This document shows, piece by piece, positions 18,920 to 26,367 of a DNA stretch of 64,000 bases (the first letter of the stretch is position 1; every line of letters starts with the position of its first letter). Source of the stretch: Brevundimonas sp. UBA7664 (GTDB taxonomy: Bacteria > Pseudomonadota > Alphaproteobacteria > Caulobacterales > Caulobacteraceae). The translations under genes were made by a program, and so were the position numbers. The stretch spans positions 124,001-188,000 of the forward strand of contig NZ_DLHQ01000026.1 in the NCBI RefSeq assembly GCF_002483305.1, written 5' to 3'. The notes below the pieces were generated by a model, which was not told where the DNA came from, did no database searches, and saw only the letters and a list, made by a program, of their open reading frames with translations.

Positions 18920-19551
18920 CTTACGCCGATGTATTTGTGGGTCTGGACGCTGAGCCGCCATTTCGGGTGGGTCAGGCAATAGTCGATGGCCGCCGCCGTA
19001 TTGGCCTCGCGGTCGGGGCCGTCCATGGGCTGGAGCCAGAAACGCTCGAAGGCCAGATGCTCGAACCGGTCGGGCATGGCCGCGGCCTGGGGGAAGACCA
19101 GTTTGAGCTCCTGGCCGGAGGTCTGGACCACGGGCGCCCGCGCCTTGGGGCTGACGCAGACCCAGTCGATCCCGTCCGGCACCGCCAGGGTGCCATTGGA
19201 TTCGACGGCGATTTCAAAGCCGCGCGCCTTCAGGGCCGCGATCAGCGTCGCGTCGAGCTGCAGCAGGGGCTCGCCGCCGGTGCAGACCACCAGCTTCGGG
19301 TCCCCTGCCCGGCCCCGCCACATCGCGGCGACATGGTCGGCGAGGGCGTCGGCGGTCGCGAACTTGCCGCCGCCGTCGCCGTCGGTGCCGACGAAGTCAG
19401 TGTCACAGAAATCGCAGACGGCGGTCGCGCGGTCGCGCTCCAGCCCGTTCCACAGATTGCAGCCGGCGAAGCGCAGGAAGACGGCCGGACGCCCCGCCTG
19501 CCCGCCCTCACCCTGGACCGTCAGGAATATCTCCTTGGCGGAATAGGTCAC
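18916..19551 (-). CDS. queE: 7-carboxy-7-deazaguanine synthase (radical SAM)
   Basis: A 211-residue radical SAM enzyme that ring-contracts carboxytetrahydropterin to 7-carboxy-7-deazaguanine. The 4Fe-4S cysteines have the variant spacing seen in many proteobacterial QueE: CNLW...CDFCDTDF (C-x14-C-x2-C). FLTVQGEGGQAGRPAVFLRF and VVCTGGEPLLQLD are family signatures. GTG at 19551 overlaps the queC stop (GTGA); an ATG five codons earlier is possible but would extend the overlap. Confidence 0.93.
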   Translation of the reverse strand: MTYSAKEIFLTVQGEGGQAGRPAVFLRFAGCNLWNGLERDRATAVCDFCDTDFVGTDGDGGGKFATADALADHVAAMWRGRAGDPKLVVCTGGEPLLQLDATLIAALKARGFEIAVESNGTLAVPDGIDWVCVSPKARAPVVQTSGQELKLVFPQAAAMPDRFEHLAFERFWLQPMDGPDREANTAAAIDYCLTHPKWRLSVQTHKYIGVR

Positions 19552-20267
19552 GGCCGCGCCACCCATTGGTCATAGCCGACGGCGCGCAGTTCGCAGGCCG
19601 GGCAGTCGCCGCAGCCATAGCCCCAGCCGAACCGGAGGGTCCGGTCGCCGCGATAGCAGGTGTGGCTGTCCTCGACGATCAGGTCGATCAGGGCCTGGCC
19701 GCCGAGGCGTTCGGCCAGGGCCCAGGTCTGCGCCTTGGTCAGGGCCATCAGCGGCGTTTCGATGACCACCGGCTTGTCCAGCCCGAGACTGAGCGCCGTG
19801 GCCATGGCGTCGATCGTGTCGCGGCGGCAGTCGGGATAGCCGGAATAGTCGGTCTCGCACATGCCGCCGACCAGGGTGTCTAGGCCTCGACGGTCGGCCA
19901 GGGCGGCGGCGACGGTCAGAAAGACCAGGTTGCGGCCGGGCACGAAGGTCGTGGGCAGGCCGCGCGCGTCCATCTCGATGGCCCGGTCGGCCGTCAGGGC
20001 GCTGTCGGCGATGGCGCCGTAGCCGGTCAGATCGACGATATGGTCAGGCCCCAGCCGGTCGGCCCACTGCGGCAGCACCGACGCCATGCCGGCGCGGACG
20101 GCGAGACGGGCCTGCATCTCGACGGCGTGGCGCTGGCCATAGTCGAAACCGACCGTCTCGACGCGCTCATACCGCTCCAGCGCCCAGGCCAGGCAGGTCG
20201 CGCTGTCCTGTCCGCCCGAGAACAGGACGAGAGCCGATTTCGGAGGCATTGGCGGGGAATCGCTCAT
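19548..20267 (-). CDS. queC: 7-cyano-7-deazaguanine synthase
   Basis: A 239-residue ATP-dependent enzyme converting 7-carboxy-7-deazaguanine to preQ0. The PP-loop LVLFSGGQDSATCLAW is near the N-terminus, and the zinc cysteines are in SHTCYRG and GYGCGDCPACELR. First gene of the queC-queE-queD-GNAT run; each junction is a 4-nt overlap. It is divergent from the hybrid kinase at 20458, and I found no convincing preQ1 aptamer upstream. Confidence 0.95.
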   Translation of the reverse strand: MSDSPPMPPKSALVLFSGGQDSATCLAWALERYERVETVGFDYGQRHAVEMQARLAVRAGMASVLPQWADRLGPDHIVDLTGYGAIADSALTADRAIEMDARGLPTTFVPGRNLVFLTVAAALADRRGLDTLVGGMCETDYSGYPDCRRDTIDAMATALSLGLDKPVVIETPLMALTKAQTWALAERLGGQALIDLIVEDSHTCYRGDRTLRFGWGYGCGDCPACELRAVGYDQWVARP

Positions 20268-20457
20268 GACAAACCTGCGGTCGGCCGGTCGGCCGCGCGC
20301 ATGGACAAAGGGATGGGCCGCTCACGTGGCGGGCCGGCCTTCTACACCAGCCCCGCGGGCAGAGCAAAAGCGGCTCAAAAATGGCCGTTGTCACCTTAAC
20401 CATTCCGCAAACGGTTCTGTCCCATTGTGGACCCGTCCCAGTGGAGTACCGGCCGAA

Positions 20458-22095
20458 ATGCCGACCATCGAAGTACTGACCGAGCGCGCCGAGGCGGTGT
20501 CGCCAGACACGCCGGGAAGCGAGGTCTTCGCGCGTTTCGAACGGGAACCCGACACCCTGGTGATCGCCGTGGTCGAGGACGATCGTCCCGTCGGCCTGGT
20601 CGAACGCAATGTCTTCCTGCTGAAGATCGCCGGCGCCTTCGGACATGCCCTGTACGCCAACCGGCCCATCCTGCACCTCATGGATCCCGAGCCCGCGGTG
20701 GTCGAGGCCGGCGTCAGCATCGACGCCTTCTGCGACGTCCTGCTGAAAGGCGGTCCGGCGGCCCTGATGCGCGGCTTCATCGTCACCCGCGAGGGCCGCT
20801 ATCACGGCGTGGGCACGGCGGTGTCGCTGCTGCAGGCGGTCAACGATCTCCAGCGCCAGCAGAACATCGAGCTGGCGGAACAGGCCCGCGTCCTGACCGA
20901 CACCCGGACCCAGGCCCTCGCTTCGGCGCGCGACAAGAGCCGGTTCCTGACCATCATGAGCCACGAACTGCGGACGCCGATGAACGGGGTGCTGGCTGTG
21001 GCGGAGTTGCTGCGTCGCCAGCCGCTGAACGCCCAGGCGCACGCTCACATCACCACGATCGTGGAATCCTCCGAAACCCTGCTCCGCATCCTGCAGGACG
21101 CGCTGGACCTGTCGCGCGGCGAGGCCGGCGAACTCGAGCTTCATCCCGCCGCTACCCCCCTCCGCGCCCTGATGGACGATATCCAGGCCGCCTGGGCGCC
21201 GCGGGCCTCGCAGGACAATGTGACCCTGATGGTCAGCTATGAGGGCGACACCGAACTGGCCGCCGTCGTGGACGGCGCCCGGGTCGCCCAGCTGTTCAAC
21301 AACCTGATCGGCAACGCCCTGAGTTTCGCGCGCAACGGCGTGGTCGAAGCCGGGCTGAAGGCGGTCGCCGCCGGCGATCGCATCCGGCTGGAAGCCCGCG
21401 TGCGGGACGACGGAACGGGCATAGACGCCGACCGGGTCGATGCGATCTTCGAACCCTTCGTGCATGGCTCCGGCCAGGACGGCGCAGGTCTGGGCCTGGC
21501 CATCTGCCGCCAGATCGTCGAGCGCATGGGCGGTCGTATCTGGGCCGAGAACAATCCGGGCCGCGGGGCGACCTTCGCCTTCGACCTCGACGTCGAGCGG
21601 ACCCAGGTCGAGGCCGCGACGACCTCGAACATCGAGAGCCTCGGCGGCGACGGCGATGTGGACAGTCATCCGCACATCCTGATCGTCGACGACAATGCGA
21701 CCAACCGCGTGGTGGCCCAGGCCCTGTGCGAGATGTTCGGCTGCACCTCCGAGACCGCCGCAGACGGCGTCGAGGCGCTGGAGGCGGTTCAGGAGCGCCG
21801 CTTCGACCTGATCCTGATGGACATCAAGATGCCGCGCATGGACGGGGTCCAGGCCACCGAGGCGATCCGGGCCCTGACCGGGCCGGCCCGCGACATCCCC
21901 ATCGTCGCCCTGACCGCCAACGCCGATCCGGACGACGCGAAGAAATACGTCGCCATCGGCATGGCGGCGGTGGTCGAGAAGCCGATCAAGCCGGAACGTC
22001 TGCGCATGGCCATGAACCTCGCGCTCGAACAGGCGGCGGAGGCCGCTGAAGCGGCGGTCCCGGACCGCGCCCGGAAGACCCGCTCGGCGGCCTGA
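20458..22095 (+). CDS. CBS-domain hybrid sensor histidine kinase/response regulator
   Basis: A 545-residue soluble hybrid kinase. The N-terminal ~140 residues look like a CBS pair (RPVGLVERNVFLLKIAG, later GRYHGVGTAVSLLQAV). Then HisKA with phospho-acceptor His169 in MSHELRTPMNG, a HATPase domain with N box LFNNLIGNAL, DDGTGID and GAGLGLAIC, and a C-terminal receiver with Asp455 in LMDIKMPRMDG. There is no transmembrane segment. CBS domains often bind adenosine nucleotides, so it may sense energy state (inference). ATG 20458 starts just before the CBS region. Confidence 0.9.
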   Translation: MPTIEVLTERAEAVSPDTPGSEVFARFEREPDTLVIAVVEDDRPVGLVERNVFLLKIAGAFGHALYANRPILHLMDPEPAVVEAGVSIDAFCDVLLKGGPAALMRGFIVTREGRYHGVGTAVSLLQAVNDLQRQQNIELAEQARVLTDTRTQALASARDKSRFLTIMSHELRTPMNGVLAVAELLRRQPLNAQAHAHITTIVESSETLLRILQDALDLSRGEAGELELHPAATPLRALMDDIQAAWAPRASQDNVTLMVSYEGDTELAAVVDGARVAQLFNNLIGNALSFARNGVVEAGLKAVAAGDRIRLEARVRDDGTGIDADRVDAIFEPFVHGSGQDGAGLGLAICRQIVERMGGRIWAENNPGRGATFAFDLDVERTQVEAATTSNIESLGGDGDVDSHPHILIVDDNATNRVVAQALCEMFGCTSETAADGVEALEAVQERRFDLILMDIKMPRMDGVQATEAIRALTGPARDIPIVALTANADPDDAKKYVAIGMAAVVEKPIKPERLRMAMNLALEQAAEAAEAAVPDRARKTRSAA

Positions 22096-22165
22096 GCCGT
22101 TCAGCCGCAACGCGCCGGTCCACGCGCCCCTTGCGCTCATTTCCCGACCGACCGAGAAGCGGGGG

Positions 22166-22639
22166 ATGAGTTCTCCGATCCTCGACATCCTGCCCCAGCT
22201 GGCCGCCGGCGCCGCCCATACCCATGCGCTGGGCTTCGTCTACGACAGCCTCGACGGCGACCGGGTCCGCATCCGTGCGCCATGGCGTGAGGATCTGGTC
22301 GGCGATCCGGACACCGGCGTCCTGTCCGGGGGGCTGGTCACCACCCTGCTGGACCATGTCGGCGGGCTGGCGGTGTGGATCGCCCTGGGCCGGTTCGAAT
22401 CGATCGCGACCCTGGATCTGCGCGTCGATTACATGCGGGCCGCCGAATCGCGGCGCGATCTGATCGCGGAGGCGCGCTGCTATCACCTCACCCGTTCGGT
22501 CGCCTTCGTTCGCGCCTGGGCGTTCGAGGACAGCCCGGATGATCCGGTCGCCGCGGCCCAGAGCGCCTATATGCTCAGTTCCAGCGGCGACAGGGGGCTC
22601 GGCGCCAACCTGAAATCCGGCCCGGCGGTCGCGCGATGA
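22166..22639 (+). CDS. PaaI-type hotdog thioesterase (first of a pair)
   Basis: A 157-residue single-domain hotdog protein: VLSGGLVTTLLDHVGGLAVW is the PaaI/4HBT helix with its catalytic-type Asp, followed by the strand ATLDLRVDYMRAAES. Such enzymes hydrolyse acyl- or aryl-CoA thioesters. It overlaps the next gene, another PaaI-type thioesterase, by 4 nt (ATGA), and the pair may form a heteromer; substrate unknown. Confidence 0.86.
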   Translation: MSSPILDILPQLAAGAAHTHALGFVYDSLDGDRVRIRAPWREDLVGDPDTGVLSGGLVTTLLDHVGGLAVWIALGRFESIATLDLRVDYMRAAESRRDLIAEARCYHLTRSVAFVRAWAFEDSPDDPVAAAQSAYMLSSSGDRGLGANLKSGPAVAR

Positions 22640-23034
22640 GCGACCTGCTGGACCGCCTGCCCTACGCCCGGTTTCTGGGCCTGACGACGGCGAGCGAGGG
22701 ACAGACGCTGACGGTCACCATGCCATTCGCGCAGAAGCTGATCGGCAATCCGGTCCTGCCGGCCCTGCACGGCGGTTCGACCGCCGCCCTGCTGGAGCTG
22801 ACCGCCGTCGCGCAGGTCGCGGCGCTTTACCCGCGGCTGCGCCTGCCCCGGCCGATCAATGTCACCGTGGCCTATCTGCGCTCGGGCCGTCCGGTCGACG
22901 TCCACGCCCGCGCCCGGATCAGCAAGGCCGGACGGCGCGTGGCCCATGTCCTGGCCGAGGCCTGGCAGGAGGACGAAAGCCAGCCCATCGCCGCCCTGAC
23001 GGCCCATTTCCTGATGGCGGAAGACGACCTTTAG
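22636..23034 (+). CDS. PaaI-type hotdog thioesterase (second of a pair)
   Basis: A 132-residue hotdog thioesterase: LPALHGGSTAALLELTAVAQ in the central helix, then PINVTVAYLRSGRPVDVHAR. The usual Asp of the helix is Glu here (LLELTA), an allowed variation in the superfamily. It is translationally coupled to the thioesterase before it and is probably a diverged duplicate. The stop codon overlaps an AT-rich near-palindrome at 23034-23051. Confidence 0.85.
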   Translation: MSDLLDRLPYARFLGLTTASEGQTLTVTMPFAQKLIGNPVLPALHGGSTAALLELTAVAQVAALYPRLRLPRPINVTVAYLRSGRPVDVHARARISKAGRRVAHVLAEAWQEDESQPIAALTAHFLMAEDDL

Positions 23035-23051
23035 TTGCAATTAATTACAAC
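23034..23051. promoter_or_regulatory. AT-rich 18-bp near-palindrome with a possible promoter
   Basis: GTTGCAATTAATTACAAC is symmetric except at one base pair and stands out as AT-rich in a GC-rich background. TTGCAA within it, 17 nt before TAACGT, could be a sigma-70 -35/-10 pair for the gene at 23099. A dimeric repressor site overlapping a promoter is the simplest reading; this is inference. Confidence 0.35.
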
Positions 23052-23098
23052 TCTGGATAACGTCCTGTCGTGACGCTTGGTCACGGGGAGGATCCATC

Positions 23099-23488
23099 AT
23101 GTCCAGACTGTCAGTCGGCGAAGCCCTCGCCACCCGCCTGTTCGCCGCGGAATCGTCCATCGATCGGGCCCTGATCGAAACCGCGACGCTCGCGGCGGCC
23201 CTGCCCGCGGCGCGCACCGACGCCTGGCTGTCCGCCGTGACCGGCCAGCGCGCTTTCGACGGGACCGCCGCCGCCATCACCGCCCTGGCCCAGGCCCGGG
23301 CGCATATCGTCCAGACCCACAACACCCTGGGCGCGGTGGCCCGCAGGCTGGGACTGGAAACCCTGGCCGGGGGCCCGCTGGACAAGCCCGGAGACGACAG
23401 GCCGATCGGCGGCGGCGGTGGCGACGGCCCCGGGATCACGCCGGATATGGTCAACAAAACCCTACCGGGAACTCCGAACCCGTGTTAA
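23099..23488 (+). CDS. Hypothetical protein, paralogue of the following gene
   Basis: A 129-residue, mostly helical protein of unknown family. It aligns by eye along its length with the next gene's product: both have a VGEALA/SVADEL-type start, a (L/I)D-A-I core, an AI-x-x-L-x-x-AR segment, a conserved His, RRLG and an AG...DK ending. It adds a Gly-rich, probably disordered tail (GGGGGDGPG). GGGGAGGA lies about 7 nt upstream of ATG 23099. No catalytic motif is apparent. Confidence 0.7.
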   Translation: MSRLSVGEALATRLFAAESSIDRALIETATLAAALPAARTDAWLSAVTGQRAFDGTAAAITALAQARAHIVQTHNTLGAVARRLGLETLAGGPLDKPGDDRPIGGGGGDGPGITPDMVNKTLPGTPNPC

Positions 23489-23522
23489 CGAATGGTTCAC
23501 CAGTTCCAGTGGGAGGTCTGTA

Positions 23523-23855
23523 ATGAACAAGGTTGAAATCATCGCCAGCGTCGCTGACGAGTTGTACGCGTCCGAGCAAGCGCTCGACGCCGCCATCGCA
23601 CATGCCACCACCCTGGTGCAGTCGATGATCAGCTCGCGCGCCGCCCTGAACATCTCGGCATGCGCCGGCGCTGATGCGCAGACCAAGGCTCTCGAGGCCA
23701 TCGCCAGCCTCGGCGTCGCCCGTCAGGCCATGGTCGCCTGCCACGAGCATCTGGCCAAGGATCACCGCCGTCTGGGCTTCGGCGCCTTCGCCGGACCGTT
23801 CCAGGACAAGTACCCGGAAAAGACCACGGGCGAGCATCGCCTCCGCGCTGTTTAA
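23523..23855 (+). CDS. Hypothetical protein, paralogue of the preceding gene
   Basis: A 110-residue helical protein, unrecognised. It shares the pattern of the gene at 23099 (ASVADELYASEQALDAAIAH, EAIASLGVARQAMVACHEHL, RRLGFGAFAG) without the Gly-rich tail. TGGGAGG is about 8 nt upstream of ATG 23523. A perfect 12-bp hairpin at 23910-23939 lies 55 nt after the stop and may end transcription. Tandem duplication is inferred. Confidence 0.7.
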   Translation: MNKVEIIASVADELYASEQALDAAIAHATTLVQSMISSRAALNISACAGADAQTKALEAIASLGVARQAMVACHEHLAKDHRRLGFGAFAGPFQDKYPEKTTGEHRLRAV

Positions 23856-23909
23856 TTCGAGGTAATGTCGGCGACCGGTCATTTCCCCGGCAGCTGACTT
23901 CAGGCAATG

Positions 23910-23939
23910 TCGCCCCCACGCTGTCTGGCGTGGGGGCGA
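23910..23939. terminator. Strong hairpin: terminator-like, abutting the next start codon
   Basis: A perfect 12-bp stem (TCGCCCCCACGC with its complement) around a 6-nt loop. Only TTCTGT follows, so the U-tract is poor. It ends 4 nt before the GTG of the membrane protein at 23944, and the 3' arm contains GGGGG that would otherwise be the only ribosome-binding-like sequence for that gene. It may act as a terminator, a translation block, or both. Confidence 0.55.
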
Positions 23940-23943
23940 TTCT

Positions 23944-24372
23944 GTGCTTGACACCATCTACTCTCAAATCGGCGCAGGGATCGCGATCCTCGTCGTGCTC
24001 TTCGGCTTCCTGAAAGGCGATGAGCCGGAACGCATCGCCAGCGCGGCCTTCGCCCTCGTCATTCTGGTCGGATTGGCAGCGCCGATCAGCAGTGGCGGCG
24101 ACGGCATTCGCTGGGGCTTGATGAGCCTCGACATCGTCATGCTGGCTGTTCTTTGCGGCCTCGCCTGGCACAGCCGGCGCGCCTGGCTGATCTGGGCCTC
24201 CGCCTTCCAGAGCCTGATCGTCACCAGCCACATCCTTATCCTCGCCGACATCCGGCCGCCCGGGAACGCCTTCGCCGCCGTCAACAACCTGTCCAACTAC
24301 GGCCTGTTGATCGCACTCGCCGTCGGCACCTTCTGGGCGTGGCAGGAACGCAGGGCCGCCGGACTGAAGTAG
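23944..24372 (+). CDS. Four-TM hypothetical membrane protein, first of a tandem pair
   Basis: A 142-residue protein with about four hydrophobic helices and no recognised family. Landmarks are LDTIYSQIGAGIAI at the start, LKGDEPERIAS after helix 1, RRAWLIWASAFQSLIV in the middle and ADIRPPGNAF before the last helix. It is clearly paralogous to the next gene. The GTG start is supported because both copies begin (V/L)(L/F)DT at the same alignment point; no normal ribosome binding site is visible and a hairpin abuts the start. Confidence 0.72.
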   Translation: MLDTIYSQIGAGIAILVVLFGFLKGDEPERIASAAFALVILVGLAAPISSGGDGIRWGLMSLDIVMLAVLCGLAWHSRRAWLIWASAFQSLIVTSHILILADIRPPGNAFAAVNNLSNYGLLIALAVGTFWAWQERRAAGLK

Positions 24373-24414
24373 ATCGTCCCGCCTGATCGGAAGCCTTCAG
24401 GAGACGCAAGGCGC

Positions 24415-24843
24415 TTGTTCGACACCCCGCAGGCCCAGATCGGCGCCGCCCTCTCCGTCGCCGTCATCGCCTTCGCCCTGCTGAAGGGCGATGAGCCGGA
24501 GCGCACCGGCAGCGTCGCCTATGGGCTGGCCTGGTTCGCCAGCCTGCTGATCCAGGGGGACGGCGTCGGAGGCGGCGTATCCTGGGGTTTGGCGGCCGTT
24601 GATCTCATCCTGCTCGGCGTCTTCTCGGGCCTCGCGTGGAAGTCGCGGCGGGCCTGGCCGGCCTGGGCGTCAGGTCTGCAGTCGCTGGTCGTCATGAGTC
24701 ACCTCCTGACCTTCATCGACGCCCGCCCGCCCCTCATGGCCTTCTATGTCGTGGTCAACCTGGCCAGCTACGGCATCCTTGTGACCCTCGCCCTCGGCGC
24801 CTGGCTGGCCTGGCGCGACCGCCGCGCCGCCGGGGTCGAATAG
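24415..24843 (+). CDS. Four-TM hypothetical membrane protein, second of a tandem pair
   Basis: A 142-residue membrane protein, same length as its neighbour and sharing QIGA, LKGDEPER, RRAWPAWASGLQSLVV, DARPPLMAF and the closing WRDRRAAG. TTG at 24415 is the start, with AGGAG about 10 nt before. The sense of both copies is the same and they are 42 nt apart, so a simple tandem duplication is likely. A GC-rich inverted repeat at its 3' end followed by TTTTTATT may be a weak terminator. Confidence 0.75.
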   Translation: MFDTPQAQIGAALSVAVIAFALLKGDEPERTGSVAYGLAWFASLLIQGDGVGGGVSWGLAAVDLILLGVFSGLAWKSRRAWPAWASGLQSLVVMSHLLTFIDARPPLMAFYVVVNLASYGILVTLALGAWLAWRDRRAAGVE

Positions 24844-24926
24844 CGCGGCGCGCGACTAGGTTTTTATTCCTGCCCTGATCCCCTAATCTGTCGCCGAATC
24901 GGCCGATCGGGCCGCGACGGACGCCC

Positions 24927-25562
24927 ATGCCCCTGTCCCACGCCCAGCTCTGGAAGGCGATCGACGGCCTGGCCCGGCGCGAGGGCATCAGCGTCTCGGC
25001 CCTGGCGAAGCGGTCCGGGCTGGATGCGACCGCCTTCAATCCATCGAAACGGTTCGGACCGGGCGAGCCGCCACGGCCGCGCTGGCCGTCGACGGAAAGC
25101 CTGACACGGATCCTGACCGCGACCGGCCTGTCGCTGGGCGAGTTCGCGGCCCTGGCCCGGGACGGGACCGAACGGCCCTCGACGGTGCCCATGCTGGGCA
25201 TGGCGCAGGCTGGACAGGACGGCTTTTTCGACGACGCGGGCCTGCCCGTCGGCGAAGGCTGGGAGCAGACCGAGCTGCCGCGGGCGCGCGACAGCCTGCT
25301 GAGCCTGCGCATCGCCGGCGATTCCATGGCCCCCCTGTACCGCGAGGGCGACCGCGTCATCGTCGACCGGGAGGCCGCGGACGTGCGCAAGGGCGACCGG
25401 GTGGTGGTGCGGACCACGGGCGGCGAGACCCTGGCCAAGGAGGCGGCGGCGCTGACCGCGCGGGCCGTGACCCTCGCCTCGGTCAATCCGGCCTATCCGC
25501 CGCGCATCGTGGCCCGCCGCGACATCGTCTGGATGGGGCGGATCCTCTGGGTCAGCCAATGA
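24927..25562 (+). CDS. HTH / S24 peptidase-like (LexA/CI-type) transcriptional regulator
   Basis: A 211-residue repressor. The N-terminal HTH region reads REGISVSALAKRSGLDATAF; the C-terminal S24 domain has nucleophile Ser133 in AGDSMAPLYREGD and general-base Lys171 in ETLAKEA. Proteins of this design inactivate themselves by self-cleavage, classically after DNA damage. No Ala-Gly or Cys-Gly cleavage site was assigned with certainty (GMAQAGQDG near residue 91 is a candidate). No phage genes adjoin it, so it looks like a chromosomal regulator. Confidence 0.85.
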   Translation: MPLSHAQLWKAIDGLARREGISVSALAKRSGLDATAFNPSKRFGPGEPPRPRWPSTESLTRILTATGLSLGEFAALARDGTERPSTVPMLGMAQAGQDGFFDDAGLPVGEGWEQTELPRARDSLLSLRIAGDSMAPLYREGDRVIVDREAADVRKGDRVVVRTTGGETLAKEAAALTARAVTLASVNPAYPPRIVARRDIVWMGRILWVSQ

Positions 25563-25618
25563 TGTGGGCGCGCCCAAGCAACGCGCGACCGCGTCGCGAG
25601 CGTCAGCACTCAAGGAAA

Positions 25619-25644
25619 AGGCCGCCCCCTTTCAGGAGCGGCCT
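25619..25644 (-). terminator. Intrinsic terminator for the SH3-domain gene
   Basis: On the minus strand AGGCCGC and GCGGCCT form a 7-bp stem around a 12-nt loop and are followed by TTTCC, a short U-run. It lies 26 nt beyond the stop of the gene at 25671-26147, and 56 nt beyond the convergent S24 regulator, so it could serve both. Confidence 0.6.
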
Positions 25645-25670
25645 CTTCGTCAGTCGGCGTCGGGCCGGTT

Positions 25671-26147
25671 CTAGTTGCTGGTCACATAGCGGGCGTTGAC
25701 CCAGCCGCCGCCGGCGATCTGGACCCATTCGCCCTGCGAGCCGATGGCGCTGAACGACTGTCCGGCGCGCAGGCTGCCGGCCTGACGGTAGTTGGTGCCG
25801 GGACCCGAACGGATGCGCAGGTTGGAGGTGGCGCGATAGGCGCCGCCCTGGGCCTGCTCATTGGCCTGGCGGGCGCGCTGCTGGTTGCAGCCGATGTAGG
25901 AGCCGGCGGCGGCGCCGGCGCCCGCGCCGACGACAGCGCCGAGGGTGCGTTCATTGTCCGACACCTGGCTGCCGGCGAGGGCGCCGAGCACGCCGCCGAT
26001 CACGGCGCCGGTGCGCTGGCGGCCGCCGGGGGCGTCGCAGTTGGTGATGCCGTTGGCCTGCTGGGCCATCGAGGCGGTCGGGACCGCCATGGCAAGCGCG
26101 GCCAGGGCGGCGGCGGTGGCCAGGGTGGTGTTCATGATCTTCGACAT
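25671..26147 (-). CDS. Exported SH3-domain protein with glycine-zipper segment
   Basis: A 158-residue envelope protein: signal peptide (LATAAALAALAMAVPTASMA, then Q), a glycine-zipper (TGAVIGGVLGALAGSQ and GAVVGAGAGAAAGSYIG) that can insert in membranes, and a C-terminal bacterial SH3 domain (ATSNLRIRSGPGTNYRQAG, GEWVQIAGGGWVNARYV). SH3b domains bind cell-wall peptides. GGAGAG stands 4-9 nt before ATG 26147; an ATG-like start four codons earlier is less well placed. Confidence 0.85.
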   Translation of the reverse strand: MSKIMNTTLATAAALAALAMAVPTASMAQQANGITNCDAPGGRQRTGAVIGGVLGALAGSQVSDNERTLGAVVGAGAGAAAGSYIGCNQQRARQANEQAQGGAYRATSNLRIRSGPGTNYRQAGSLRAGQSFSAIGSQGEWVQIAGGGWVNARYVTSN

Positions 26148-26246
26148 GGCTCTCTCCAATTCATCGAGGTTGGTCGATGACGTGAAGAATGCGCGACGCC
26201 GGATGAAGGCTCCCGGAGTCGCGCCGTTATGTTCGGTTCATCTACG

Positions 26247-26270
26247 TTAGCGCGCATGGCTGCGCGCTAA
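26247..26270. repeat. Perfect 10-bp hairpin with tetraloop in the lysK/SH3-gene spacer
   Basis: TTAGCGCGCA and TGCGCGCTAA are exact inverted copies around TGGC. The 220-nt spacer 26148-26367 holds no reading frame I can support; a second small hairpin (AGAAGG/CCTTCT, 26339-26355) lies 13 nt downstream of the lysK stop. Neither has a U-tract, so termination by them is doubtful. Confidence 0.45.
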
Positions 26271-26367
26271 TGCTCCCCGCGCGGCGGCTCGCTGCTTGAG
26301 CGCGGAACCCGCGCGAAGCGCCAGGCCGCGTCGGGTCGAGAAGGCGAAACCTTCTGACCGCGGCCCA

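Noticed and set aside
20268..20457. preQ1 riboswitch upstream of queC
   Set aside because: No aptamer-like short hairpin with an A-rich tail could be recognised in this spacer.
24823..24865. Intrinsic terminator after the second four-TM gene
   Set aside because: The 8-bp GC stem is real but the T-run begins about 8 nt beyond it, so it is not a standard terminator; noted in the gene entry only.
24927..25562. S24 repressor as evidence of a prophage
   Set aside because: No integrase, structural or lysis genes nearby, and the surrounding genes are ordinary chromosomal ones.
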